DNA from: Polynucleobacter sp. UK-Gri1-W3
GTDB taxonomy: Bacteria > Pseudomonadota > Gammaproteobacteria > Burkholderiales > Burkholderiaceae
Assembly (NCBI RefSeq): GCF_018881595.1
Contig: NZ_JACVQA010000001.1
Span: forward strand, 247,625 to 311,624
DNA length: 64,000 nt
Reading direction: 5' to 3'
The notes under the pieces were generated by a model. It saw nothing but the letters and a program-made list of their open reading frames with translations. It searched no databases and was not told the DNA's origin. A program made the position numbers and the translations under genes. This document shows, in pieces, positions 9,282 to 18,913 of this stretch. Position 1 is the first letter of the stretch; every line of letters begins with the position of its first letter.

Positions 9282-10780
9282 TATTTTTTACCCCTTGTAG
9301 TTTTCTTGACTACTTTCTTCACAGTTTTCTTTGTTGCCACTTTTTTGGTGGTAACTTTTTTAGCGGAAATCTTTTTTTCCTGCTTCACAGGACGCTGCCA
9401 TTGCAATGAAATTTGCTTTGCTCTAGATACTGTGAGCTGATTAGGTGGTGCATCTTTAGTCAAAGTTGTGCCAGCGCCTAATGTAGCGCCACGCCCAACG
9501 CGCACCGGAGCAACTAGCTGCGTATCAGACCCAATGAAAACATCATCTTCAATAATGGTCTGGTGTTTATTAACACCGTCGTAGTTACAGGTAATAGTGC
9601 CAGCACCAATATTGACTCTTGCGCCAACAATCGAGTCCCCGACATAAGCTAAATGATTGGCTTTACTGTTAGCTGCAATTTTGCTGTTCTTTACTTCTAC
9701 AAAATTACCGATATGCACATCATTTGCCAAGTCTGCACCAGGACGTAATCGAGCATAAGGGCCAATTAACGATTGATTGCCCACTTTCGCGCCATCTACA
9801 TGACTGTATGCATGAATAGTTACGCCTTTACCGATCATGCTATTACGAATAATGCAATAAGGACCAATCTTCGTACCAGCGTCCAAAGTGACACGGCCTT
9901 CGAATACGCAACCAACATCAATTGACACGTCAGCACCGCAATCTAGGGTGCCCCGCACATCTATGCGCGCTGGATCGGCAAGAGATGCTCCTGCATCCAT
10001 TAGTTGATTGGCAATATTAAGTTGATATACGCGCTCGAGAGCAGCCAATTGATCGCGGCTGTTAACGCCCACAGTCTCAAACTCGTCATCGGCTTGAGTT
10101 GTACGAATAGGCACGCCATCTTTGACCGCCATAGCAATCACATCAGTTAAGTAGTACTCGCCTTGTGCATTGCTGGCACGTAAGGCTTTGAGCCACTTCT
10201 TTAATGAATTTGTTGGCAGCACCATGATGCCGGTGTTAATTTCTTGAATGGCTTTTTGTACTGGTGTAGCGTCTTTCTCTTCAACAATTGCTTTTACAGA
10301 GCCGTCTGCATCACGCACGATACGGCCGTAACCAGTTGGGTTGCTTAGGTTCTGTGTCAACAAAGCCAAAGCAGAATCTTGTCCTCTGACACCATCAGCT
10401 AATTTAACTAATTTAGCTAATGTCTTTTTAGTAGTGAGGGGAACATCACCATACAAAACCAATGTTGGTTCTTGCAAATCTAATTTAGGCAGGGCTTGCA
10501 ATAACGCATGGCCCGTTCCTTTTTGTTCCGCCTGAAGCGCAGTCGTCACCTTGCTAAAGCTTGGATGATCCTTGCTAGCGCTTGCTAAGAATAGTTTTAC
10601 ATCTGCCGCGCCATGGCCAACTACCACAACTGGCCCACTTTTAGCCTGCTTACCTTGCAGCGAGAGCGCAGTAGCAAGAACATGCTGAAGCAGAGGTTTT
10701 CCTGCAAGGGTTTGCAGGACCTTGGGCAGGGCGGATTTCATCCGCTTTCCTTGCCCAGCAGCCAAAATGACGATATTCAT
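9281..10780 (-). CDS. glmU: Bifunctional GlcNAc-1-P uridyltransferase / GlcN-1-P acetyltransferase with Lys-rich tail
   Basis: GlmU acetylates glucosamine-1-phosphate and then joins it to UTP to give UDP-GlcNAc. The N-terminal pyrophosphorylase domain opens with [11 protein letters not shown], the nucleotide-binding loop. The C-terminal half is a left-handed beta helix of hexapeptide repeats with [14 protein letters not shown] and NYDGVNK, the acetyltransferase site. At 499 residues it is about 35 longer than usual. The last 34 residues (codons 9284-9385) are a lysine-rich tail, 15 Lys plus one Arg, in [14 protein letters not shown]-like units resembling histone H1 tails. The gene overlaps ttcA by 4 bases and glmS by 1, so it sits mid-operon. 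Confidence 0.96.
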   Translation of the reverse strand: MNIVILAAGQGKRMKSALPKVLQTLAGKPLLQHVLATALSLQGKQAKSGPVVVVGHGAADVKLFLASASKDHPSFSKVTTALQAEQKGTGHALLQALPKLDLQEPTLVLYGDVPLTTKKTLAKLVKLADGVRGQDSALALLTQNLSNPTGYGRIVRDADGSVKAIVEEKDATPVQKAIQEINTGIMVLPTNSLKKWLKALRASNAQGEYYLTDVIAMAVKDGVPIRTTQADDEFETVGVNSRDQLAALERVYQLNIANQLMDAGASLADPARIDVRGTLDCGADVSIDVGCVFEGRVTLDAGTKIGPYCIIRNSMIGKGVTIHAYSHVDGAKVGNQSLIGPYARLRPGADLANDVHIGNFVEVKNSKIAANSKANHLAYVGDSIVGARVNIGAGTITCNYDGVNKHQTIIEDDVFIGSDTQLVAPVRVGRGATLGAGTTLTKDAPPNQLTVSRAKQISLQWQRPVKQEKKISAKKVTTKKVATKKTVKKVVKKTTRGKK

Positions 10781-11685
10781 AAAGGGGGATTATAAATCCC
10801 CTGAATCATGGTTCCGCAGGCTAATTCATCCAATTCAGCCTCATCAATTGCCTTATCTCCAGAAGACCTAGCGGCAATACCTGATAACTCAGTGGAAATC
10901 TCCAGATTTTTGAAATCAAAGGCTTCACTATCCATTAAATGGGATGGCACGATGTGATGCATGGAGCGGAATACGTTCTCCACCCTGCCTGGATGCTTCT
11001 TTTCCCAGTCGCGCAACATTTCTTTCATAACCTGGCGCTGAAGATTAGGCTGACTCCCACATAAATCACACGGAATAATGGGGAAATTCATATCCGTCGC
11101 ATAACGCTCAAGTAATTTCTCGGGAACATAAGCCAAGGGGCGAATCACAATATGCTTGCCATCATCAGAGCGTAACTTTGGCGGCATACCCTTGAGCTTT
11201 CCCGCATAAAACATATTGAGCATCAGCGTTTCTAGAATGTCATCACGATGATGACCTAAGGCAATCTTAGTAGCGCCTAATTCATCGGCTACGCGATACA
11301 AAATTCCGCGACGTAAACGTGAGCACAATCCACAGGTAGTTTTACCCTCAGGAATCACACGCTTCACAATGCTGTAAGTATCTTGCTCTTCGATATGATA
11401 CTGAACACCTAAGCCCTTCAAATAGTTGGGTAATATTTCAGCAGGAAAATTAGGCTGCTTCTGATCTAAGTTCACCGCAATGATTTCAAAATGAATCGGT
11501 GCACGTTCACGCAACTTCATCAGAATATCGAGCATGGCATAACTGTCTTTTCCGCCCGATACACACACCATCACCTTGTCGCCATCTTCAATCATGCCAA
11601 AGTCACCAATAGCCTGACCTACCAAGCGACAAAGTTTTTTCTCTAGCTTGTTTTCTTCGAAGACAACTTTACGAATATCGCCCAT
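10777..11685 (-). CDS. ttcA: tRNA 2-thiocytidine biosynthesis protein TtcA
   Basis: TtcA is an ATP- and iron-sulfur-dependent enzyme that thiolates cytidine 32 of some tRNAs. The 302-residue protein has the PP-loop SGGKDS near residue 44 and the two cysteine pairs of the family, CGLC near residue 117 and CDLC near residue 207, which hold the Fe-S cluster. The order and spacing of these motifs match TtcA and not the related TilS. It overlaps the start of glmU by 4 bases (ATGA) and lies 22 bases after folB, which puts it in the same minus-strand run. A link between tRNA thiolation and amino-sugar synthesis is probably only transcriptional. Confidence 0.95.
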   Translation of the reverse strand: MGDIRKVVFEENKLEKKLCRLVGQAIGDFGMIEDGDKVMVCVSGGKDSYAMLDILMKLRERAPIHFEIIAVNLDQKQPNFPAEILPNYLKGLGVQYHIEEQDTYSIVKRVIPEGKTTCGLCSRLRRGILYRVADELGATKIALGHHRDDILETLMLNMFYAGKLKGMPPKLRSDDGKHIVIRPLAYVPEKLLERYATDMNFPIIPCDLCGSQPNLQRQVMKEMLRDWEKKHPGRVENVFRSMHHIVPSHLMDSEAFDFKNLEISTELSGIAARSSGDKAIDEAELDELACGTMIQGIYNPPL

Positions 11686-11707
11686 AAGAGTTTTTTCTAA
11701 TTCTTTT

Positions 11708-12103
11708 TTAAGAAGTCTTTATACGAAATACTTCAACACCAACCGAGTGACAATCTGGATACACATCAGGCTTAGCTGTGCTCACACGCGCTGCTAATAC
11801 CTTTGGGTGAAGCAGCATTGCGGTCACAATGTCATCACAAAAGGTCTCCTGCAAATGAATATGGCCCTTAGAGGCTCTTGCTTTAATGGTTTCACGCATA
11901 AAGTCGTAATCCACCACTTCATCTAATTGATCATTGGTAGGGGTATTCACTCCCAAGGGAATATACAAATCCACATTGAGGATGACGCGTTGCTCTGCTT
12001 TTTTCTCAAAGTCATGAACACCAATATTGATATAAATCTCATAGTCCTGAAGAAATAAACGGCGACAGTCAAGAAGAGCAGGATGAGAAAGAATGGCGTG
12101 CAT
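11708..12103 (-). CDS. folB: Dihydroneopterin aldolase
   Basis: FolB converts 7,8-dihydroneopterin to 6-hydroxymethyl-dihydropterin and glycolaldehyde in folate synthesis. The 131-residue protein has the FolB signatures [12 protein letters not shown] near residues 27-38 and DYDFMRETI near residues 65-73, with later [19 protein letters not shown] at the C-terminus; the lysine in TAKPD and the N-terminal glutamate region belong to the active site. About 12 residues precede the usual FolB start. The neighbouring SDR gene, 23 bases upstream on the same strand, looks like a pterin reductase, which reinforces a pterin/folate role for the pair. Confidence 0.92.
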   Translation of the reverse strand: MHAILSHPALLDCRRLFLQDYEIYINIGVHDFEKKAEQRVILNVDLYIPLGVNTPTNDQLDEVVDYDFMRETIKARASKGHIHLQETFCDDIVTAMLLHPKVLAARVSTAKPDVYPDCHSVGVEVFRIKTS

Positions 12104-12126
12104 GTATATTTACTTTTTAAAAATAC

Positions 12127-12936
12127 TTAATTGGTTTTAAACATCACATCACGTGATGAAGGCAATAAATGTTGTCCGCCATCTACATACAAAGTGGTTC
12201 CAGTAATGGCGCCAGACTCAGCTAAAAATACTGCTGCTTTTGCAATGTCTAGGGGCGTTGAGGATCTTCCTAGTGGCGTCATTTGATGCGCTTTAGAAAA
12301 GCCATCAATCGTTTGATCGCCTGATGGCAAAGAGATTCCTGGTGCCAATCCGACTACTCGCAGATGTGGCGCAAAATCCATAGCTAACAATTCAACCGAA
12401 GATAGTAATGCTGCCTTAGATAATGTGTAAGACAAGTAATCTGGATTGGGGTTAATTAATTTTTGGTCCAGCAATTGAATCACCGCAGGGATCACATCGG
12501 ATTTATTAGGTTTATTTTTTTGATACTCAAACATCAGTTGAGATAACAAAATTGGCGCCGTCAAATTGACCTGCATATGCTCTTGCAAAAGTTTCGCGCT
12601 CAATGGGGTATTTGAATTGGCACGGTCATATTCAAATATCGATGCGCTATTTACTAGGCAATCCAAATTAGGAAAGCTCTTGATTGCGGCTAAGAAAAGG
12701 GCTTTTGCTCCCCCTTCAACAGCCAAATCCGCCTGAAAGGCCTGAGCCTTAACCCCTAAGCCCTGAATTTCTTCAACGGTTTGCGCAGCCTCTTGGTCCG
12801 ATCGCCCATAATGAACGGCAACATCCCAGCCCTGACGGGCAAACTGCAAGGCAATTTCTCGACCCAGACGCTTTGCAGCGCCAGTCACTAAAACGGCTTT
12901 CACTTGCTGGGATGGGGATGTTGAACTAGGGTTCAA
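12127..12936 (-). CDS. SDR oxidoreductase, pteridine reductase-like
   Basis: A 269-residue short-chain dehydrogenase. The N-terminal NADP(H) site is TGAAKRLGREIA near residues 19-30; an Arg in the TGxxxRxG loop is typical of pteridine reductase PTR1 and of FolM. The catalytic Tyr-x3-Lys appears as YTLSK near residue 180, and the protein ends with TTLYVDGGQHLL, as in pteridine reductases. Its place directly upstream of folB suggests dihydromonapterin or dihydrofolate reduction, but this is inferred from context. It is divergent from the MidA-like gene, with only 25 bases between the two start codons. A generic SDR remains possible. Confidence 0.8.
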   Translation of the reverse strand: MNPSSTSPSQQVKAVLVTGAAKRLGREIALQFARQGWDVAVHYGRSDQEAAQTVEEIQGLGVKAQAFQADLAVEGGAKALFLAAIKSFPNLDCLVNSASIFEYDRANSNTPLSAKLLQEHMQVNLTAPILLSQLMFEYQKNKPNKSDVIPAVIQLLDQKLINPNPDYLSYTLSKAALLSSVELLAMDFAPHLRVVGLAPGISLPSGDQTIDGFSKAHQMTPLGRSSTPLDIAKAAVFLAESGAITGTTLYVDGGQHLLPSSRDVMFKTN

Positions 12937-12961
12937 TTAAATTCTCTTAGACTAGCGAGCT

Positions 12962-14149
12962 ATGGATATTACCTTGACCAGCCTTGAAGCGGAGCATAGC
13001 GCTCTTTTAAAGGCCAAAATAGCCTCTCAAATCAGCTCAAAGGGCGGCTGGCTCCCATTTTCTCGCTATATGGAGATGGCCTTATATGAGCCTGGAATGG
13101 GTTATTACAGCGCTGGTGCCCACAAACTTGGTACTGGCGGCGATTTCACTACTGCCCCAGAATTAAGCCCTCTTTTTGGCGCAGCTATTTGCTCTACCCT
13201 TCTGCCAGTACTTAAGGGGCTAAAGGCAAAAGGTCTACCAACTCAAATTTTAGAGTTTGGTGCGGGGACTGGGAAACTCGCCACCTCCATTCTGACCCGC
13301 CTCAATGATCTCGACTTTCATGTAGACCGTTACGACATTATTGAAATCTCTCCAGACTTAGCCCAACGTCAGCAAGAAAGAATTGGTGACACGCTCAAGC
13401 TACTCAATCTTGACACGCAATGCAGTTGGCTTAATCAATTGCCAGAAAATTTCAAAGGCGTTATTTTGGCAAATGAAGTGATTGATGCCATTCCTTGCGA
13501 TGCGATTACTTATCAAAATGGATTTTGGTATTGGTATGGCGTTACTTTTGAAAACGACAATCTAATCTGGAAAGTCGGCGCACCCGTCGAACAACAATTA
13601 CTTCCCGAAAGCCTTCTCAACGGCAACTTGTCAGAAGGTTATGTCACCGAACTGCACACGCCAGCAAACGCATGGATGCAGCAAGTTGCTAAGCATTTAG
13701 ATGTCGGGCTATTCCTCACATTTGACTATGGGTTTCCTGAGAGTGAGTACTACCATCCGCAAAGACTTGAAGGTACGTTAATGGCCCATCATCGCCATCA
13801 CGCAATTCAAGACCCATTTTATCTACCCGGTCTTTGCGACTTAACTACTCATGTTGAGTGGTCCCAAATTGCTCGTAGTGCATTAACCCAAAACGCAGAT
13901 GATGCTTATCTCACCAATCAAGCGGCTTACTTGCTGGATGCAGGCATTGGTGATATTGCGCTAGAAATTGGCGACCCAAGTAATCCAGAAACCTTCCTAC
14001 CGATTTCCAATTCTTTACAAAAGTTATTGTCTGAGGCGGAAATGGGTGAGCTCTTTAAAGCTTTTGCATTCTCGAAAAAATTAGATGACTTACTACCAGG
14101 TCATGTATTGGAAGATCTGCCTGGATTACGCGGTAGAAATAGGCTATAG
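12962..14149 (+). CDS. Class I SAM-dependent methyltransferase, MidA/NDUFAF7 family
   Basis: This 395-residue protein belongs to the family of mitochondrial MidA/NDUFAF7, an arginine methyltransferase needed for respiratory complex I assembly. The N-terminal signature GGWLPFSRYMEMALYEPGMGYY and the SAM-binding loop EFGAGTGKLA near residue 100 are clear, as is ANEVIDAIP near residue 177. In bacteria the substrate is generally unproven. The gene stands alone on the plus strand, ends 11 bases before cca on the opposite strand, and faces the SDR gene across 25 bases, so its promoter must lie in or beside that gene. An NDUFA9-like protein nearby is a second complex I family member. Confidence 0.88.
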   Translation: MDITLTSLEAEHSALLKAKIASQISSKGGWLPFSRYMEMALYEPGMGYYSAGAHKLGTGGDFTTAPELSPLFGAAICSTLLPVLKGLKAKGLPTQILEFGAGTGKLATSILTRLNDLDFHVDRYDIIEISPDLAQRQQERIGDTLKLLNLDTQCSWLNQLPENFKGVILANEVIDAIPCDAITYQNGFWYWYGVTFENDNLIWKVGAPVEQQLLPESLLNGNLSEGYVTELHTPANAWMQQVAKHLDVGLFLTFDYGFPESEYYHPQRLEGTLMAHHRHHAIQDPFYLPGLCDLTTHVEWSQIARSALTQNADDAYLTNQAAYLLDAGIGDIALEIGDPSNPETFLPISNSLQKLLSEAEMGELFKAFAFSKKLDDLLPGHVLEDLPGLRGRNRL

Positions 14150-14160
14150 CTCTTGGCTGT

Positions 14161-15291
14161 TTAAGCTTCTAGGGCTTGTGTGATCGCAGCTAACCTGGCA
14201 ACCTCAAATGCGATGCCAATGCGCTCACCGTTGGATCTGTCTTCTGCAGCTACACCGGCGATAATTTCTGCGGTGTTAATGGCTTGCGTGGTGCGCATTG
14301 CATTAATCAAAGGAAAAACATTCATGCGCAATTTTTCTGCTAAATTCAAAATTGCTTGTGCTCGATCTGGTTTACGCCAAACATCTGCTCGATTAAACCA
14401 AGCCAGAACATCTATTGGCTGATAAGAATTATTGAGATGCTTGTTTACTAAAGCGGTAAGGTCACTAAATATCTCACTGAAATCTCGCACGTCAATTGGT
14501 ATGCGAATGCATTCAGACCATGAACGAATTTCACTTGCAGATAAGCCCATTAAAGCAATCGCGCAGCGTTCTTCGATGCCATTTCCAGCCAAAGCAAAGT
14601 GTGAAATCAACTCCTCCCTAAATGGCTCCTCAGATAGGCTGGCAGCCAATGTAGGTGGCAATATAGTTTTCGCAGCGCCAGTATTTAAAAGGACTTGAAA
14701 CAGGTGCATCGGCTTTGAGGCAACTAAGCCTCTAGCCAACTCCTGCCAAATACGTTCTGCTGATAAAGCATTTAACTCGCCTGATTGAACAATCGCTTTT
14801 AAGGCGACAAGTGTTTCATCAGCAACACTAAATTCAGGGAAGCGCGCAGCAAAGCGAGCTATGCGCAGCAAGCGCAATGGGTCTTCTGCAAATGCATCTG
14901 ATACATGTCGAAAGACTTTACTAGCCAGATCTTCTTGGCCGTTATAAGGATCAATAATGGGACCAAATTGTTTGTCATCAGCGCCCACTTCTTGCGCCAT
15001 TGCATTGATTGTTAAATCACGGCGTTCTAAGTCTTGCTCTAGAGTGACGGAAGGATCGGCATAAAAATGAAAGCCTTTATAGCCCTGACCAGTCTTACGC
15101 TCGGTACGTGCAAGGGCATATTCCGCCTGCGTCTCTGGATGCAAAAACACTGGGAAATCTTTACCAACAGGCCGAAAGCCTTTAGCTACCATTTCTTCTG
15201 CGCTGGACCCCACCACAACATAATCAATATCGTGTACAGGCAGACCCATGAGGGTATCCCTAATGGCTCCCCCTACTGCGTAGATTTTCAT
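14161..15291 (-). CDS. cca: CCA tRNA nucleotidyltransferase
   Basis: This enzyme adds or repairs the 3' CCA end of tRNAs without a template. The class II nucleotidyltransferase core is plain: [20 protein letters not shown] with the metal-binding DxD at residues 21-23, [10 protein letters not shown] near residue 90, and [15 protein letters not shown] near residue 138. At 376 residues it lacks the complete C-terminal HD phosphohydrolase domain of the E. coli enzyme (412 residues), which suggests it does not carry that extra activity. It shares one base with the upstream NDUFA9-like gene (stop/start overlap at 15291), so the two are probably translated together. Confidence 0.94.
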   Translation of the reverse strand: MKIYAVGGAIRDTLMGLPVHDIDYVVVGSSAEEMVAKGFRPVGKDFPVFLHPETQAEYALARTERKTGQGYKGFHFYADPSVTLEQDLERRDLTINAMAQEVGADDKQFGPIIDPYNGQEDLASKVFRHVSDAFAEDPLRLLRIARFAARFPEFSVADETLVALKAIVQSGELNALSAERIWQELARGLVASKPMHLFQVLLNTGAAKTILPPTLAASLSEEPFREELISHFALAGNGIEERCAIALMGLSASEIRSWSECIRIPIDVRDFSEIFSDLTALVNKHLNNSYQPIDVLAWFNRADVWRKPDRAQAILNLAEKLRMNVFPLINAMRTTQAINTAEIIAGVAAEDRSNGERIGIAFEVARLAAITQALEA

Positions 15292-16199
15292 TACTGCATG
15301 CCCTCGAGGCTGCGACGACTCATTTTGAATACATCCGGCAATGCATCGATACCGTTTACTGGCAAAGTATTAGGTAATTGCATTGAGGCAATATTGTCAC
15401 GCGACATCAATGTTGGGCCTGGCAAAAATTCAAATGCCAATGCTTGTAAATAGCCCACAAAGGCCGGCACAGGAATAATGACGCAAGAGGTTTTGGCCTT
15501 ACGTGCAGCAAACTCAACAATTTCCTTCATGGTGTAAACCGTTGGTCCCACCAAATCATAAGACTGATGAATCGTTTGAGGCATCGATAAGGACTTAACA
15601 AATGCAGATGCAACATCATCCACGCTCACGGGCTGGAACTGCGCTTGATAATTTGCTAATGGCATTGCCGGAAGCAGCTTAGTCAATTTAGAGAACAAAT
15701 TAATGAACTGATCCTGGGCACCAAAGATGACTGAAGGCCTAAAGATAGTCCAAGCTATATTACTAGCTTTGACTGCAGCTTCGCCATCACCTTTGCTGCG
15801 CTGATACATTGACGGGCCATGAGAGTCAGCACCCAATGCGCTCATATGTAAATAGCGTTTTAGGCCATGCAACTGCATCGCAGTAATAATATTTTTAGGA
15901 AGCTCCACGTGGGCGGCTTTAAATACCTTCCCATAAGGCATGGCCGGCTTATCGTGTAATACACCAACCAAATTAATCACAGCGCCGTTTGGCTTAATGC
16001 GCCCACAAAGACTCTGAAGTTCATCAAACTCATGAATATCGGCTTCTTCTACATGCACTTTAGGCAACATGCGTAATTCACGCGCAGCAAATAAATGACC
16101 AGTAGGTACCAATACTGAATAACCCGCTAGCTGAAGTTGCGCAGCAATGCCTCGTCCCACAAATCCATTGCCGCCGATCAGAAGAGTGTCATATTTCAT
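15291..16199 (-). CDS. Complex I NDUFA9-like NAD(P)-binding protein (atypical SDR)
   Basis: A 302-residue extended/atypical SDR. It starts with a Rossmann loop [11 protein letters not shown] near residues 8-18 and later has [30 protein letters not shown] and [10 protein letters not shown], the conserved series of the NDUFA9/YbjT group. The catalytic tyrosine region is YQRSK. The mitochondrial relative is an accessory subunit of complex I; bacterial versions are of unknown function and may act on ubiquinone synthesis or membrane redox enzymes. It precedes cca with a one-base overlap and follows the lytic transglycosylase by 36 bases. The family call is safe, the function is open. Confidence 0.85.
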   Translation of the reverse strand: MKYDTLLIGGNGFVGRGIAAQLQLAGYSVLVPTGHLFAARELRMLPKVHVEEADIHEFDELQSLCGRIKPNGAVINLVGVLHDKPAMPYGKVFKAAHVELPKNIITAMQLHGLKRYLHMSALGADSHGPSMYQRSKGDGEAAVKASNIAWTIFRPSVIFGAQDQFINLFSKLTKLLPAMPLANYQAQFQPVSVDDVASAFVKSLSMPQTIHQSYDLVGPTVYTMKEIVEFAARKAKTSCVIIPVPAFVGYLQALAFEFLPGPTLMSRDNIASMQLPNTLPVNGIDALPDVFKMSRRSLEGMQ

Positions 16200-16235
16200 A
16201 GAAAACTTTCTTTGCTTTATGTAGCGATAAATAGT

Positions 16236-18194
16236 TTAAGGAAGCTCGGATTGAGTAGCGGCTTTGGGCGTAATAACGCCTAAGCGCTGCTTTAAAGATT
16301 GGGTCTGACCATTCATTACCGAGGAATAGTAAGTAGCATTAGAGAGCACATTTTTTACATAGACGCGTGTCTCAGTAAATGGAATGGTTTCAGCAAAAAT
16401 GGCTCCCTCAGTAGGACCAGGTAGTTTTTCACGCCAAGCCTTTGAGCGAGAAGGCCCTGCGTTATAGGCCGCAGAAGCTAATACCCAAGAACCATCCAGA
16501 TCGACGAGGACCATATTTAAATAATTACTGCCCAATGTCAGGTTCGTACCGGTATCGCTCAACTTGTCATTGGTGTAATTTGTCATACCAATTTTCTTAG
16601 CCACGTACTTTGCTGTGTTCGGCATCACCTGCATTAGTCCAGATGCGCCCACAGAAGAAGCGGCACTCATAATGAAGCGCGACTCTTGACGAATCAAGCC
16701 ATACGCCCAAGCAAGATTTAAATCAATCTGTCTTGCAATCGGAGATAACTCTTCTTTGTACGGAGTTGGGTAGCGTAAACTAAAATCATGCTCTTGCTTA
16801 GTCCGATCAGCAGTATTGACAACACGATCATATAAATTGATTCGCTTTGCATACTCTGCGGCAGCCAACAATTGCTTATCGGTCATATTACGCAATTCCC
16901 AATTCCACTCGCGATTGCCTTCAAAGCGAAGATTCATGGCATACAAGCGCTCGCCACGAATAAAGCCCTTGCGGCTCGCCATGGCATCAATCTCTTGCTC
17001 AGTAACCTTAGTTTTAGCAGGTGCATTATTGGATTTACCCAACTCTTCGCGTGCAAGCTGGCCATAAAAGTTATATTGATCGGCAATCATTTCAAAGCTG
17101 TCTTTAGCTTTTGCATCTTGACCTTCAACCTTGAGTGCACGACCATACCAATAAGCCCATGCAGGATCTTTGGTTCGGACTGCTGGGTTCATGCCATCAA
17201 TCGCATTTTTAACTAGGGTCCAATCTTTAGCACGCAAGCCTGCACGCACCTTCCACTCTTGCGACTCAACCGAAAGGAGTTCGTTGTAGCCAAGCTCTTG
17301 CTGCAAACGATATGCGTCATCTGCGTTAGGATCTAATTTCTTGGCTAAAAATTGCCCGATCACACCCCATGCAACAGCTTGATTCTCTTTGCTGTAACGA
17401 GATGCGTTTTGAGAAAAATCACGATAGGCTTTAGATGGATCAGCCTTTGCGGCTTTCACAATATCCCCAATTGGATCTTCGCCACCAAGGCGGCGTGCCA
17501 TTGTGTCAAAGCCCTTCTCGCTTGCTGCACGACCAAGAGCCTTGGCTTCACTCGGAGACATGCCGCCAGCAGCAACCAATGAAGGCACTAATTCTTGGCA
17601 TGCTTGTCCAAAATAACTTGGATCCAGCAAGATTGCTCGTGAATCAAGAGCTAACTTCGTTGGGTTCTCGCCTTGCGACAATTTAGATAACAGGGAGTAG
17701 CACTTCACTTGCGTATCGTCATCCAATACAAACTTGGCATACTCCACATCAAAACGCGCCCAGTCTTTACGCTTACCCAAAACTAACAACCAATCATTGC
17801 GCATACGGTCAGCCAATGCAGTGCCTTGATATTGATTCAAGAATGCAACTACCTGAGCATCTGCACCGTAATCATTACGTGGGCCACCAGCACTATCAAA
17901 TAATTGTGGTTTGATGCGGAAGTAGGCTACATAGTCATCAAATGGGTAGTTAGCCAAATTAGATGAAAGCTGCTGAGTACGAAATACATCATTCTTTTTA
18001 GCAGCTTCACGTAAATCAACAAACATCCGATCAGTATCGGTAATTTCAGCTGGCGCAGCCTTACTCTCATAGGACTTGGGCAGACTTGGCTTTTTCAGCT
18101 TTTCTGCAAAAGAATTTGACATGCTTAGAGCTAGGCCCAAAACTAGGATTTTGGCCAATTGGAGGTATTTGCCGTTCACTATTACAGACTTCAT
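16236..18194 (-). CDS. Soluble lytic murein transglycosylase (Slt70-like)
   Basis: The enzyme cleaves the MurNAc-GlcNAc bond of peptidoglycan in the periplasm and forms anhydro-MurNAc. The 652-residue protein has an N-terminal hydrophobic segment with a likely signal peptide (KILVLGLALSMSNSFA), a long alpha-superhelical U domain and a C-terminal lysozyme-like SLT domain. The catalytic glutamate is in RQESRF near residue 500, followed by the conserved GASGLMQVMP and AYNAGPSR motifs. It lies 36 bases upstream of the NDUFA9-like gene. Anhydro-muropeptides it releases would be substrates for the AmpG-like transporter at 27-28 kb. Confidence 0.92.
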   Translation of the reverse strand: MKSVIVNGKYLQLAKILVLGLALSMSNSFAEKLKKPSLPKSYESKAAPAEITDTDRMFVDLREAAKKNDVFRTQQLSSNLANYPFDDYVAYFRIKPQLFDSAGGPRNDYGADAQVVAFLNQYQGTALADRMRNDWLLVLGKRKDWARFDVEYAKFVLDDDTQVKCYSLLSKLSQGENPTKLALDSRAILLDPSYFGQACQELVPSLVAAGGMSPSEAKALGRAASEKGFDTMARRLGGEDPIGDIVKAAKADPSKAYRDFSQNASRYSKENQAVAWGVIGQFLAKKLDPNADDAYRLQQELGYNELLSVESQEWKVRAGLRAKDWTLVKNAIDGMNPAVRTKDPAWAYWYGRALKVEGQDAKAKDSFEMIADQYNFYGQLAREELGKSNNAPAKTKVTEQEIDAMASRKGFIRGERLYAMNLRFEGNREWNWELRNMTDKQLLAAAEYAKRINLYDRVVNTADRTKQEHDFSLRYPTPYKEELSPIARQIDLNLAWAYGLIRQESRFIMSAASSVGASGLMQVMPNTAKYVAKKIGMTNYTNDKLSDTGTNLTLGSNYLNMVLVDLDGSWVLASAAYNAGPSRSKAWREKLPGPTEGAIFAETIPFTETRVYVKNVLSNATYYSSVMNGQTQSLKQRLGVITPKAATQSELP

Positions 18195-18277
18195 TATTGC
18201 GATCTAACCCCATCTTTATTTACAAGGCATAGGCCCTGTAGTTATTGATTACTATATCCTTTAATTTTCGCCTGATA

Positions 18278-18904
18278 ATGGTTGATATGCACGGTAATTC
18301 ACCAAAATCTCTTCGCCAAGATTTATTAAAACAACGCAAAGAATTTGCTTCTGGGAATGGCTATGGTGCTGCAGAGGCGGGCTTGATTGCGGGCATCAAT
18401 CATTTTTTGGCAAATGAGGGCAATTTCATTCGTTCTATAGCGCTTTATTGGCCAATTCAGAATGAAGTTGATTTACGTCCAACCTTATTAAGTTGGATGA
18501 AGAATGGTGCTCAGAATCGACTTGCGCTACCCTATGCGCGGCCCGATAAACATCTTGATTTTTTCGAGTGGCAAGAAGGAGACGCCTTAATTCCAAGCGC
18601 ACACGGCGTTCCAGAGCCCGACCCAGAAAACGAGAATAGACAACAACTGATTCCAGACTGCATTCTTATTCCCTGCGTTGGCTGGTCTAGCTCGGTTTTG
18701 AATGGCAAGTCACGCTACTGGCGCTTGGGCTATGGCGGGGGCTATTTCGACCGGACTTTGGCACAGCTACGAAAAGATAACCCAAACCTCATTTGCATGG
18801 GGGTTGGGTTTAATTGGCAAAAATTAGATGACTCTCAGTGGGCGGCCCAAACTCATGATGAGCCTTTAGATTTACTCTTGACGGAGTCTGGTTTACTTCG
18901 CTAA
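18278..18904 (+). CDS. 5-formyltetrahydrofolate cyclo-ligase
   Basis: This enzyme converts 5-formyl-THF to 5,10-methenyl-THF using ATP. The diagnostic C-terminal loop GYGGGYFDRTL is present near residue 160, and the N-terminal LRQDLLKQRKEF segment provides the usual basic ATP-binding residues. The open frame continues to a TTG at 18245, but I chose the ATG at 18278, which gives 208 residues, close to the family norm; an ATG at 18287 is also possible. It is convergent with metF, 9 bases away, another one-carbon gene. In gammaproteobacteria 6S RNA lies upstream of this gene; the 83-base gap here is too short to hold it. Confidence 0.9.
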   Translation: MVDMHGNSPKSLRQDLLKQRKEFASGNGYGAAEAGLIAGINHFLANEGNFIRSIALYWPIQNEVDLRPTLLSWMKNGAQNRLALPYARPDKHLDFFEWQEGDALIPSAHGVPEPDPENENRQQLIPDCILIPCVGWSSSVLNGKSRYWRLGYGGGYFDRTLAQLRKDNPNLICMGVGFNWQKLDDSQWAAQTHDEPLDLLLTESGLLR

Positions 18905-18913
18905 ATGAATGCC

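Noticed and set aside
18194..18277. 6S RNA upstream of 5-formyl-THF cyclo-ligase
   Set aside because: The gap is about 80 bases, far shorter than 6S RNA.
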